From Punica granatum (lineage: Eukaryota; Streptophyta; Magnoliopsida; Myrtales; Lythraceae), in assembly GCF_007655135.1 (NCBI RefSeq), contig NC_045127.1, forward strand, positions 19,138,199 through 19,202,198: a DNA stretch of 64,000 nucleotides, written 5' to 3'. Of this stretch, positions 54,701-64,000 are shown piece after piece (the first letter of the stretch is position 1; the number at the start of each line of letters is the position of its first letter). A model generated the notes under the pieces. It was not told where the DNA came from and searched no databases. It was given only the letters and a program-made list of their open reading frames with translations. Made by a program: the position numbers and the translations under genes.

Positions 54701-57285
54701 GATGTCTTGATCCATAGACTGAGAATATTATTATCTTAATTTGGTAATATATTTAATTTAGACATAAATATTTTTAGAATTATATATGACTAGCAATTTT
54801 AGTTCGAGTCAAGAGTCTAAAGTTTCCAATTTTGGAATAATTACTTATTTTGTTTTAGAAGTTACATGGTAACGGCCTAGATTCTAATTTCCTATTTTAG
54901 TTTCTTAGTTTTCTTAGGCCTATATATAGTCCATCTCAATGTACAAGAAGAGAAAACTAGATATTCAGAAACAACTATTGATGAATGATACTTTGAGTTT
55001 GCTATAACTCTTTGTTTTCGGCATATCGTTAGGGTTTAGCCGTGTTCTATTCCCTTCGAGTCTAAATTCAGATTTAGGCGCTAGAAATCGTGATTCGCGC
55101 TGCGTCAATGAGGCGGAGGATTTTCAAGTCAAATCTGTATCAACAAGCCCAAGCCCAAAGAAGCATATCTTGGATATATTAAGAAATATTCTCGTGATAT
55201 GGATGGGGAAGATGAGATGTCTTGATCCATAGACTGAGAATATTATTATCTTAATTTGTAATATATTTAATTTAGACATAAATATTTTTAGAATTATATA
55301 TGACTAGCAATTTTAGTTCGAGTCAAGAGTCTAAAGTTTCCAATTTGGAATAATTACTTATTTGTTTTAGAAGAGTACATGGTAACGGCCTAGATTCTAA
55401 TTTCCTATTTTAGTTTCTTAGTTTTCTTAGGCCTATATATAGTCCATCTCAATGTACAAGAAGAGGGAACTAGATATTTCAGAAACAACTATTGATGAAT
55501 GATACTTTGAGTTTGCTATAACTCTTTGTTTTCGGCATATCGTTAGGGTTTAGCCGTGTTCTATTCCCTTCGAGTCTAAATTCAGATTTAGGCGCTAGAA
55601 ATCGTGATCCGCGCTGCGTCAATGAGGCGAGGATTTTCAAGTCAAATCTGTATCAACAAGCCCAAGCCCAAAGAAGCATATCTTGGATATATTAAGGAAA
55701 TATTCTCGTGATATGGATGGGGAAGATGAGATGTCTTGATCCATAGACTGAGAATATTATTATCTTAATTTGGTAATATATTTAATTTAGACATAAATAT
55801 TTTTAGAATTATATATGACTAGCAATTTTAGTTCGAGTCAAGAGTCTAAAGTTTCCAATTTTGAATAATATTACTTATTTGTTTTAGAAGTTACATGGTA
55901 ACGGCCTAGATTCTAATTCCTATTTTTGTTTCTTAGTTTTCTTAGACCTATATATAGTCCATCTCGATGTACAAGAAGACAGAACTTGATATTTCAGAAA
56001 CAACTATTGATGAATGATACTTTCAGTTTGCTATAACTCTTTGTTTTCGGCATATCGTTAGGGTTTAGCCGTGTTCTATTCCCTTCTAGTCTAAATTCAG
56101 ATTTAAGCGCTGGAAATCGTGATCCGCGCTGCGTCAATGGGGCGGAGGACTTTCAAGTCAAATCTGTATCAACAACCCCAAGCCCAAAGAAGCATATCTT
56201 TGATATATTAAAGAAATATTCTCGTGATATGGATGGGGAAGATGAGATGTCTTGATCCATAGACTGAGAATATTATTATCTTAATTTGGTAATATATTTA
56301 ATTTAGACATAAATATTTTTAGAATTATATATGACTAGCAATTTTAGTTCGAGTCAAGAGTTTAAAGTTTCCAATTTTGGAATAATTACTTAATTTGTTT
56401 TAGGAAGTTACATGGTAACGGCCTAGATTCTAATTTTCTATTTTAGTTTCTTCGTTTTGTTAGGCCTATATATAGTCCATCTCAATGTACAAGAAGGGAG
56501 AACTAGATATTTCAGAAACAACTATTGATGAATGATACTTTGAGTTTGCTATAACTCTTTGTTTTCGGCATAACGTTAGTGTTTAGCCGTGTTCTATTCC
56601 CTTCGAGTCTAAATTCAGATTTAGGCGCTAGAAATCGTGATCCGCGCTGCGTCAATGAGGCGGAGGATTTTCAATTCAAATCTGTATCAACAAGCCCACA
56701 CCCAAAGAAGCATATCTTGGATATATTAAGAAAATATTCTCGTGATATGGATGGGGAAGATAAGATGTCTTGATCCATAGACGGAGAATATTATTATCTT
56801 AATTTGGCAATATATTTAATTTAGACATAAATATTTTAGAATTATATATGATTAGCAATTTTAGTTCAAGTCAAGAGTCTAAAGTTCCCAATTTTGGAAT
56901 AATTACTTATTTTGTTTTAGGAGGTTACACGGTAACGACCTAGATTCTAATTTCCTATATTTGTTTCTTAGTTTTCTTAGGCCTATACATAGTCCATCTC
57001 AATGTACAAGAAAAGAGAACTGGATATTTCAGAAACAACTATTGATGAATGATACTTTGAGTTTGTATAAAACTCTGTTTTCGGCATATCGTTAGGGTTT
57101 AGCCGTGTTCTATTCCCTTCGAGTCTAAATTCAGATTTAGGCGCTAGAAATCGTGATCCGCGCTGCGTCAATGAGGCGGAGGATTTTCAAGTCAAATCTG
57201 TATCAACAAGCCCAAGCCCAAAGAAGCATATCTTGGATATATTAAGGAAATATTCTCGTGATATGGATGGGGAAGATGAGATGTC

Positions 57286-57763
57286 TTGATCCATAGACTG
57301 AGAATATTATTATCTTAATTTGGTATGATTAGGCAATTTTAGTTCGAGTCAAGAGTCTAAAGTTTCCAATTTTGAATAATTACTTATTTTGTTTTAGGAA
57401 GTTACATTGTAACGGCCTAGATTCTAATTTCCTATTTTAGTTTCTTAGTTTTCATAGGCCAATATATAGTCCATCCCAATGTACTGGAAGTGAAAAATTG
57501 ATTTCTCAGAAACAGCTATTGATGAATGATACTTTGAGTTTGCTATAACTCTTTGTTTTCGGCATATCGTTAGGGTTTAGCCGTGTACTATTCCCTTCGA
57601 GTCTTTATTCAGATTTAGGCGCTAGAAATCGTGATCCGCGCTGCGTTAATGAGGCGGAGGATTTTCATGTCAAATCCGTATCAACAAGCCCAAGCCCAAA
57701 GAAGCATATCTTGGATATATTAAGGAAACATTCTCGTGATATGGATGTGGAAGATGAGATGTC
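57286..57763 (+). repeat. Monomer with ~40-bp deletion in the AT-rich block
   Basis: After 'cttaatttggta' the sequence jumps at about 57325 to 'tgattaggcaatttt', losing the taatatatttaattt and ataaatattttt stretch. The interval is 478 bp. The deleted block differs from the one lost in Delta monomers, so this is an independent event and is seen only once. Confidence 0.8.
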
Positions 57764-60700
57764 TTGATCCATAGACCGAGAATATTATTATCTTAATTTG
57801 GTAATATATTTAATTTAGACATAAATATTTTTAGAATTATATATGACTGGCAATTTTAGTTCGAGTCAAGAGTCTAAAGTTTCCAATTTTGGAATAATCA
57901 TTATTTTGTTTTAGGAAATTACATTGTAACGGCCTAGATTCTAATTTCCTATTTTAGTTTCTTAGTTTTCTTAGTCTTATAAATAGTCCATCTCAATGTA
58001 CAAGAAGAGAGAACTAGATATTTCAGAAACAACTATAGAGGAATAATACTTTGAGTTTGCTATAACTCTTTGTTTTCGGCATATCGTTAGGGTTTAGCCG
58101 TGTTCTCTTCCCTTCGAGTCTAAATTCAGGTTTAGGCGCTAGAAATCGTGATCCGCACTGCGTCAATGAGGCGGAGGATTTTCAAGTCAAATTTATATCA
58201 ACAAGCCCAAGCCCAAAGAAACATATCTTGGATATATTAAGGAACTATTCTCGTGGTATGGAAGGGGAAGATGAGATGTCTTGATCCATAGATTGATAAT
58301 ATTATTATCTTAATTTGGTAATATTTTAATTTAGACATAAATATTTTAGAATTATATATGACTAGCAATTTTAGTTCGAGTCAAGAGTCTAAAGTTTCCA
58401 ATTTTGGAATAATTACTTATTTTGTTTTGGAAGTTACATGTAACGGCCTAGATTCTAATTTCCTATTTTAGTTTCTTAGTTTTCTTAGGCTATATATAGT
58501 CCATCTCAATGTACAAGAAGAGGAGAACTAGATATTTCAGAAACAACTATTGATGAATGATACTTTGAGTTTGCTATAACTCTTTGTTTTCGGCATATCG
58601 TTAGGGTTTAGCCGGTTTATTCCCTTCGAGTCTAAATTCAGATTTAGGCGCTAGAAATCGTGATCCGCGCTGCGTCAATGAGGCGGAGGATTTTCAAGTC
58701 AAATCTGTATCAACAAGCCCAAGCCCAAAGAAGCATATCTTGGATATATTAAGGAAATATTCTCGTGATATGGATGGGGAAGATGAGATGTCTTGATCCA
58801 TAGACTGAGAATATTATTATCTTAATTTGGTAATATATTTAATTTAGACATAAATATTTTTAGAATTATATATGACTAGCAATTTTAGTTCGAGTCAAGA
58901 GTCTAAAGTTTCCAATTTTGGAATAATTACTTATTTTGTTTAGGAAGTTACATGGTAACGGCCTAGATTCTAATTTCCTATTTTAGTTTCTCGTTTTCTT
59001 AGGCCTATATATAGTCCATCTCAATGTACAAAGAGAGAAACTAGATATTCAGAAACAACTATTGATGAATGATACTTTGAGTTTGATTAACTCTTTGTTT
59101 TCGGCATATCGTTAGGGTTTAGCCGTGTTCTATTCCCTTCGAGTCTAAATTCAGATTTAGGCGCTAGAAATCGTGATCCGCGCTGCGTCAATGAGGCGGA
59201 GGATTTTCAAGTCAAATCTGTATCAACAAGCCCAAGCCCAAAGAAGCATATCTTGGATATATTAAGGAAATATTCTCGTGATATGGATGGGGAAGATGAG
59301 ATGTCTTGATCCATAGACTGAGAATATTATTATCTTAATTTGTAATATATTTAATTTAGACATAAATATTTTTAGAATTATATATGACTAGCAATTTTAG
59401 TTCGAGTCAAGAGTCTAAAGTTTCCAATTTTGGAATAATTACTTATTTGTTTTGGAAGTTACATGGTAACGGCCTAGATTCTAATTTCCTATTTTTTTTC
59501 TTAGTTTTCTAGGGCTATATATAGTCCATCTCAATGTACAAGAAGAGAGAATAGATATTTCAGAAACAACTATTGATGAATGATACTTTGAGTTTGCTAT
59601 AACTCTTTGTTTTCGGCATATCGTTAGGGTTTAGCCGTGTTCTATTCCTTCGAGTCTAAATTCAGATTTAGGCGCTAGAAATCGTGATCCGCGCTGCGTC
59701 AATGAGGCGGAGGATTTTCAAGTCAAATCTGTATCAACAAGCCCAAGCCCAAGAAGCATATCTTGGATATATTAAGGAAATATTCTCGTGATATGGATGG
59801 GGAAGATGAGATGTCTTGATCCATAGACTGAGAATATTATTATCTTAATTTGGTAATATATTTAATTTAGACATAAATATTTTAGAATTATATATGACTA
59901 GCAATTTTAGTTCGAGTCAAGAGTCTAAAGTTTCCAATTTGGAATAATTACTTATTTTGTTTTAGAAAGTTACATGGTAACGGCCTAGATTCTAATTTCC
60001 TATTTTAGTTTCTAGTTTTCTTAGGCTTATATATAGTCCATCTCAATGTACACAAGAAGAGAGAACTAGATATTTCAAAAACAACTATTGATGAATGATA
60101 CTTTGAGTTTGCTATAACTCTCTATTTTCGGCATATCGTTTGGGTTTAGCCGTGTTCTATTCCCTTTCGAGTCTAAATTCCGATTTAGGCACTAGAAATC
60201 GTGATCCGCACCGCGTCAATGTGGCGGAAGATTTTCATGTCAAATCTGTATCAACAAACCCAAGCCCAAATAAGCATATCTTGGATATATTAAGGAAATA
60301 TTCTCGTTATATTGATGGGGAAGATGGGATGTCTTGATCAATAGACTGAGAATATTATTATCATAATTTGGTAATTTATATAATTTAGACATAAATATTT
60401 TTAGAATTATATATGACTAGCAATTTTAGTTCGAGTCAAGAGTCTAAAGTTTCCAATTTGGAATAATTACTTATTTTGTTTTGGAAGTTACATAGTAACG
60501 GCCTAGATTCTAATTTCCTATTAGTTTCTTAGTTTTCTTAGGCCTATATATAGTCCATCTCAATGTACAAGAAGGGAGAACTAGATATTTCAGAAACAAC
60601 TATTGATGAATGATACTTTGAGTTTGCTATAACTCTTTGTTTTCGGCATATCGTTAGGTTTAGCCGTGTTCTATTTCCTTCGTCTAAATTCAGATTTAGG

Positions 60701-61060
60701 CGCTAGAAATCGTGATCCGCGCTGCGTCAATGAGGCGGAGGATTTTCAAGCTCAAATCTGTATCAACAAGCCCAAGCCCAAAGAAGCATATCTTGGATAT
60801 ATTAAGGAAATATTCTCGTGATATGGATGGGGAAGATGAGATGTCTTGATCCATAGACTGAGAATATTATTATCTTAATTACGTAATATATTTAATTTAG
60901 ACAAAAATATTTTTAGAATTATATATGACTCGCAATTTTAATTCGACTCAAGAGTCTAAAGTTTCCAATTTTGGAATAATTACTTATTTTGTTTTAGAAG
61001 GATACATAGTAACGGCTTAGATTCTAATTTCCTATTTTAGTTTCTTAGTTTTCTTAGGCT

Positions 61061-61068
61061 TATATATA
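61061..61068 (+). promoter_or_regulatory. TATA-box-like motif (exemplar; one per monomer)
   Basis: A perfect TATATATA follows 'cttagg' plus two bases and a T-rich run with interspersed cytosines. The same motif sits at the equivalent place in nearly every monomer, for example 1553-1560, normally as 'aggcctatatatagtc'. The arrangement resembles a plant core promoter, in particular the U3 end of plant LTR retrotransposons. Transcription is not shown by the sequence; the motif could be a relic of the ancestor of the satellite. Confidence 0.4.
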
Positions 61069-61169
61069 GTCCATCTCAATGTACAAGAAGAGAGAACTAG
61101 ATATTTCAGAAACAACTATTGATGAATGATACTTTGAGTTTGCTATAACTCTTTGTTTTCGGCATATCG

Positions 61170-61180
61170 TTAGGGTTTAG
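61170..61180 (+). promoter_or_regulatory. Telomere-like core / telo-box (exemplar; one per monomer)
   Basis: The core 'ttagggtttag' matches about one and a half units of the Arabidopsis-type telomere repeat TTTAGGG and contains the reverse complement of the plant telo-box AAACCCTA. It recurs about 105-110 bp downstream of the TATA-like motif in most monomers. S-type copies usually read 'ttaaggtttag', and one copy near 52978 has lost it through a short deletion. Binding by telobox proteins is inference. Confidence 0.45.
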
Positions 61181-61363
61181 CCGTGTTCTATTCCCTTCGA
61201 GTCTAAATTCAAATTTAGGCGCTAGAAATCGTGATCCGCGCTGCGTCAATGAGGCGGAGGATTTTCAAGTCAAATCTGTATCAACAAGCCCAAGCCCAAA
61301 GAAGCATATCTTGGATATATTAAGGAAATATTCTCGTGATATGGATGGGGAAGATGAGATGTC

Positions 61364-64000
61364 TTGATCCATAGACTGAGAATATTATTATCTTAATTTG
61401 GTAATATATTTAATTTAGACATAAATATTTTAGAATTATATATGACTAGCAATTTTAGTTCGAGTCAAGAGTCTAAAGTTTCCAATTTTGGAATAATTAC
61501 TTATTTTGTTTTAGGAAGTTACATGGTAACGGCCTAGATTCTAATTTCCTATTTTTATTCTTTTCTTAGGCCTATATATAGTCCATCTCAATGTACAAAG
61601 AGAGAGACTAGATATTTCAGAAACAACTATTGATGAATGATACTTTGAGTTTGCTATACCTCTTGTTGTCGGATATCGTTAGGGTTTAGCCGTGTTCTAT
61701 TCCTTCGAGTCTAAATTCAGATTTAAGCGCTAGAAATCGTAATCCGCGCTGCGTCAATGAGGCGGAGGATTTTCAAATCAAATCTGTATCAACAAGCCCA
61801 ATCCCAAAGAAGCATATTTTGGACATATTAAGGAAATATTCTCGTGATATGGATGGGGAAGATGATGTCTTGATCCATAGACTCAGAATATTATTATCTT
61901 AATTTGGTAATATTTTAATTTAGACATAAATATTTTTAGAATTATATATGACTAACAATTTTAGTTCGACTCAAGAGTCTAAAGTTTCCAATTTTGGAAT
62001 AATTACTTATTTTGTTTTTGGAAGTTACATGGTAACGGCCAAGATTCTAATTTCCTATTTTAGTTTCTTAGTTTTCTTAGGCTTATATATAGTCCATCTC
62101 AATGTACGACAAGAGAGAACTAGATATTTCAAAAACAACTATTGATGAATGATACTTTGAGTTTGCTATAGCTCTTTGTTTTCAGCATATCGTTAGGGTT
62201 TAGCCGTGTTCTATTCCCTTCGAGTCTAAACTTAGATTTAAGCGCTGCAAATCGTGATCCGCGCTGCGACAATGAGGCGGAGGATTTTCAAGTCAAATCT
62301 GTATCAACAAGCCCAAGCCCAAAGAAGCATATTTTGGACATATTAAGGAAGTATTCTCGTGATATGGATGGGGAAGATGAGATGTCTTGATCCATAGACT
62401 GAGAAAATTATTAGCTTAATTTTGTAATATATTTTACTTAGACATAAATATTTTTAGAATTATGTATGACTAGGAATTTTAGTTCGAGTCAAGAGTTTCA
62501 AGTTTCCAATTTTAGAATAATTACTTATTTTGTTTTTGGAAGTTACATGGTAACGGTCAAGATTCTAATTTCCTATTTTTGTTTCTTAGTTTTCTTAGGC
62601 CAATATATAGTCCATCTCAATGTCCAAGAAGAGAGAATTAGATATTTTAGAAACAACTACAGATGAATGATACTTTGAGTTTGCTATAACTCTTTGTTTT
62701 CGGCATATCGTTATGATTTAGCCAGGTTCTATTTCCTTCGAGTCTAAATTCAGATTTGGGCGCTAGAAATCGTGATCCGCGCTGTGTTAATGAGGCGGAG
62801 GATTTTCCGCTCAAATATGTATCCATAAGCCCAAGCCCAAAGAAGCATATCTTGGATATATTAAGGAAATATTCTTGTGATATGGATAGGGAAGATGAGA
62901 TGTCTCGATTCATACATTGAGAATATTATTATCTCAATTTGGTAATATATTTAATTTAGACATAAATATTTTTAGAATTATATATGACTAGCAATTTTAG
63001 TTCGACTCAAGAGTCTAAAGTTTCCAATTTTGGAGTAATTACTTATTTTGTTTTAGAAATATACATAGTAACGACTTAGATTCTAATTTCCTATTTTAGT
63101 TTCTCAGTTTTCTTAGGCTTATATATAGTCCATCTCAATGTACAACAGGAGAGAACTAGATATTTCGGAAACAACTATTGATGAATGATACTTTGAGTTT
63201 GATATAGCTTTTTGTTGTCGGATGTCGTTAGGGTTTAGCCGGGTTCTATTCCCTTCGAGTCTAAATTCAGATTTAAGCGCTAGAAATCGTAATCCGCGCT
63301 GCGTCAATGAGGCGGAGGATTTTCAAATCAAATCTGTATCAACAAGCCCAATCCCAAAGAAGCATATTTTGGACATATTAAGGAAATATTCTCGTGATAT
63401 GGATGGGGAAGATGAGATGTCTTGATCCATAGACTCAGAATATTATTATCTTAATTTTGTAGTATATTTAATTTAGACATAAATATTTTTAGAATTATAT
63501 ATGACTAGCAATTTTAGTTCGACTCAAGACTCTAAAGTTTCCAATTTTGGAATAATTACTTAATTTGTTTTGGAAGTTACATGGTAACGGCCAAGATTCT
63601 AATTTCCTATTTTTTTTCTTAGTTTTCTTAGGCCTATATATAGTCCATCTCAATGTCCAAGAAGAGAGAATTAGATATTTTAGAAACAACTACAGATGAA
63701 TGATACTTTGAGTTTGCTATACCTCTTTGTTTTCGGCATATCGTTAGGATTTAGCCGTGTTCTATTCCTTCGAGTCTAAATTCTGATTTGGGCGCTAGAA
63801 ATCGTGATCCGCGATGTGTCAATGAGGCGGAGGATTTTCCGCTCAAATCTGTATCAATAAGCTCAAGCCCAAAGAAGCATATCTTGGATATATTAAGGAA
63901 ATATTCTTGTGATATGGATGGGGAAGATGAGATGTCTCGATCCATAGACTGAGAATATTATTATATCAATTTGGTAATATATTTAATTTTGACATAAATA
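61364..64000 (+). repeat. Domain VI: diverged monomers in X-Y-Z-X-Z order
   Basis: Marks are at 61869, 62387, 62904, 63421 and 63937. Copies ending at 61869 and 63421 share 'gttgtcgga', 'gaaatcgtaatccgcg', 'caatcccaaag' and 'attttggacatatt'. Copies ending at 62904 and 63937 share 'attagatattttag', 'actacagatgaatg', 'gatttgggcgc' and 'tgtctcgat'. The 62387 copy has its own variants. The differences are mostly substitutions, unlike the one-base losses elsewhere, so these copies look older or less homogenised. They run off the right edge of the window. Confidence 0.72.

Larger units (their letters stand above)
47953..61363 (+). repeat. Domain V: near-uniform C-type monomers
   Basis: Marks are at 48467, 48977, 49491, 50007, 50527, 51040, 51555, 52151, 52665, 53169, 53682, 54194, 54707, 55221, 55735, 56251, 56769, 57285, 57763, 58280, 58792, 59305, 59815, 60333, 60845 and 61363. 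Essentially every copy reads 'agttcgag', 'tcagatttaggcgc', 'gatccgcgctgcg', 'ttttcaagtc' and 'caagcccaaagaagc'. No alternation of types is seen, so this is a monomeric domain rather than a higher-order one. More substituted copies occur at 55736-56769, 57286-58280 and 59816-60333. One 82-bp expansion lies near 51635-51758. Confidence 0.8.
60846..61363 (+). repeat. Exemplar C-type monomer
   Basis: This 518-bp unit represents the right-hand domain: 'gagagaactag', 'gtttgctataac', 'cccttcgagtc', 'gatccgcgctgcg', 'ttttcaagtc' and 'aagcccaaag'. It combines an A-like left flank (cttcgagtc) with a B-like right flank (aagtcaaatctg), so C could be an A/B recombinant that then spread; that origin is inference. 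This copy has a few private changes ('attacgtaatat', 'cgactcaagag', 'ttcaaattt'). Confidence 0.75.
1..64000 (+). repeat. Tandem satellite array, ~517-bp monomer, ~124 copies
   Basis: The whole window is a direct, head-to-tail repetition of one AT-rich monomer. I marked each copy at the c of 'gatgtcttgatcc' and found 124 marks between 301 and 63937, with no interruption by unrelated DNA and no orientation switch. In clean stretches the spacing is 517-518 bp; deviations are explained by listed deletions, duplications or scattered one-base losses. Order of landmarks after the mark: an AT-rich block (aatattattatc, then taatatatttaattt), 'tatatgactagcaatttta', 'cgagtcaagagtctaaag', 'ttacatggtaacggcc', 'aggcctatatatagtc', 'gaactagatatttcag', 'ctctttgttttcggc', 'cgttagggtttagccg', 'cgagtctaaattc', a CpG-rich block (ggcgctagaaatcgtgat to gaggcggagg), 'tatcaacaagcc', and 'atattctcgtgatatggat'. 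Neither array end lies in the window. I recognise no named satellite family. Confidence 0.98.

Noticed and set aside
56579..56773. Plus-strand open frame ending KYSRDMDGEDEMS as a small protein
   Set aside because: Same reason: it repeats with the satellite, its start varies with local indels, and I know no family for it. At most a relic of an ancestral exon.
60846..61363. Monomer as an ancient dimer of ~258 bp, because 'cgagtc' occurs twice about half a unit apart
   Set aside because: The sequence around the two occurrences does not align beyond a few bases (cgagtcaagagtc versus cgagtctaaattc), so there is no support for a half-unit subrepeat.
1..64000. CRISPR array
   Set aside because: The repeats are about 517 bp and contiguous, without short spacers; this is a satellite.
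1..64000. rDNA or 5S rDNA tandem unit
   Set aside because: No rRNA core, 5S internal promoter boxes or RNA polymerase III terminator arrangement can be recognised in the monomer.
1..64000. Intact LTR retrotransposon, Helitron or DNA transposon in the array
   Set aside because: There is no interruption by non-satellite DNA, no gag/pol reading frame, no inverted terminal repeats and no target-site duplications. Only an LTR-like promoter stretch within each monomer is arguable.
1..64000. Centromeric satellite
   Set aside because: The higher-order structure is compatible with it, but nothing in the sequence identifies a centromere; chromosomal position or CENH3 binding would be needed.

Overview
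The window is one continuous, head-to-tail satellite DNA array. The same AT-rich monomer, modal length 517-518 bp, recurs from the first to the last base on one strand orientation. Using the constant end of the motif 'gatgtcttgatcc' as a phase mark, I located 124 successive marks by eye, from 301 to 63937 (mean spacing about 517 bp including local insertions). That means roughly 123 full monomers plus partial ones at both window edges. I see no supportable protein gene, tRNA, rRNA or CRISPR array. The short open frames on both strands are the same piece of monomer read again and again.

The source is probably a eukaryotic nuclear genome and most likely a plant. Every monomer carries a plant telomere-like core (ttagggtttag) and a promoter-like stretch (pyrimidine-rich run, aggcc, then TATATATA) resembling the TATA region of plant LTR retrotransposons. 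This attribution is inference; no species-specific gene is present.

Monomers fall into recognisable types. A has 'cttcgagtc', 'tcatattt' and 'ccgctc'. S has 'agtcaatctc', 'gagtcgg' and 'aatctaaatc'. B has 'catcgagcc', 'ctgattt' and 'aagtcaaatctg'. Delta has a 37-bp deletion. C has 'tcagattt', 'gatccgcgctgcg', 'aagcccaaag' and usually 'agttcgag'. Their order defines domains: 1-10243, a four-monomer higher-order repeat A-S-B-B; 10244-17757, mixed, rich in single-base deletions and local duplications; 17758-39637, a higher-order repeat opened by S and closed by two A units, whose length changes by whole monomers (5, 6, 7, 7, 5, 4, 4, then irregular), usually with Delta directly after S; 39638-47952, a mixed transition zone; 47953-61363, a nearly uniform C domain; 61364-64000, more substituted units in an X-Y-Z-X-Z order.

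The window therefore records satellite evolution: unequal exchange in whole-monomer steps, a deletion variant spread by homogenisation, mosaic monomers suggesting conversion, a sharp domain boundary near 48 kb, and several partial duplications. The numerous one-base losses in some stretches look at least partly like long-read consensus error, so small indels should not be over-read.
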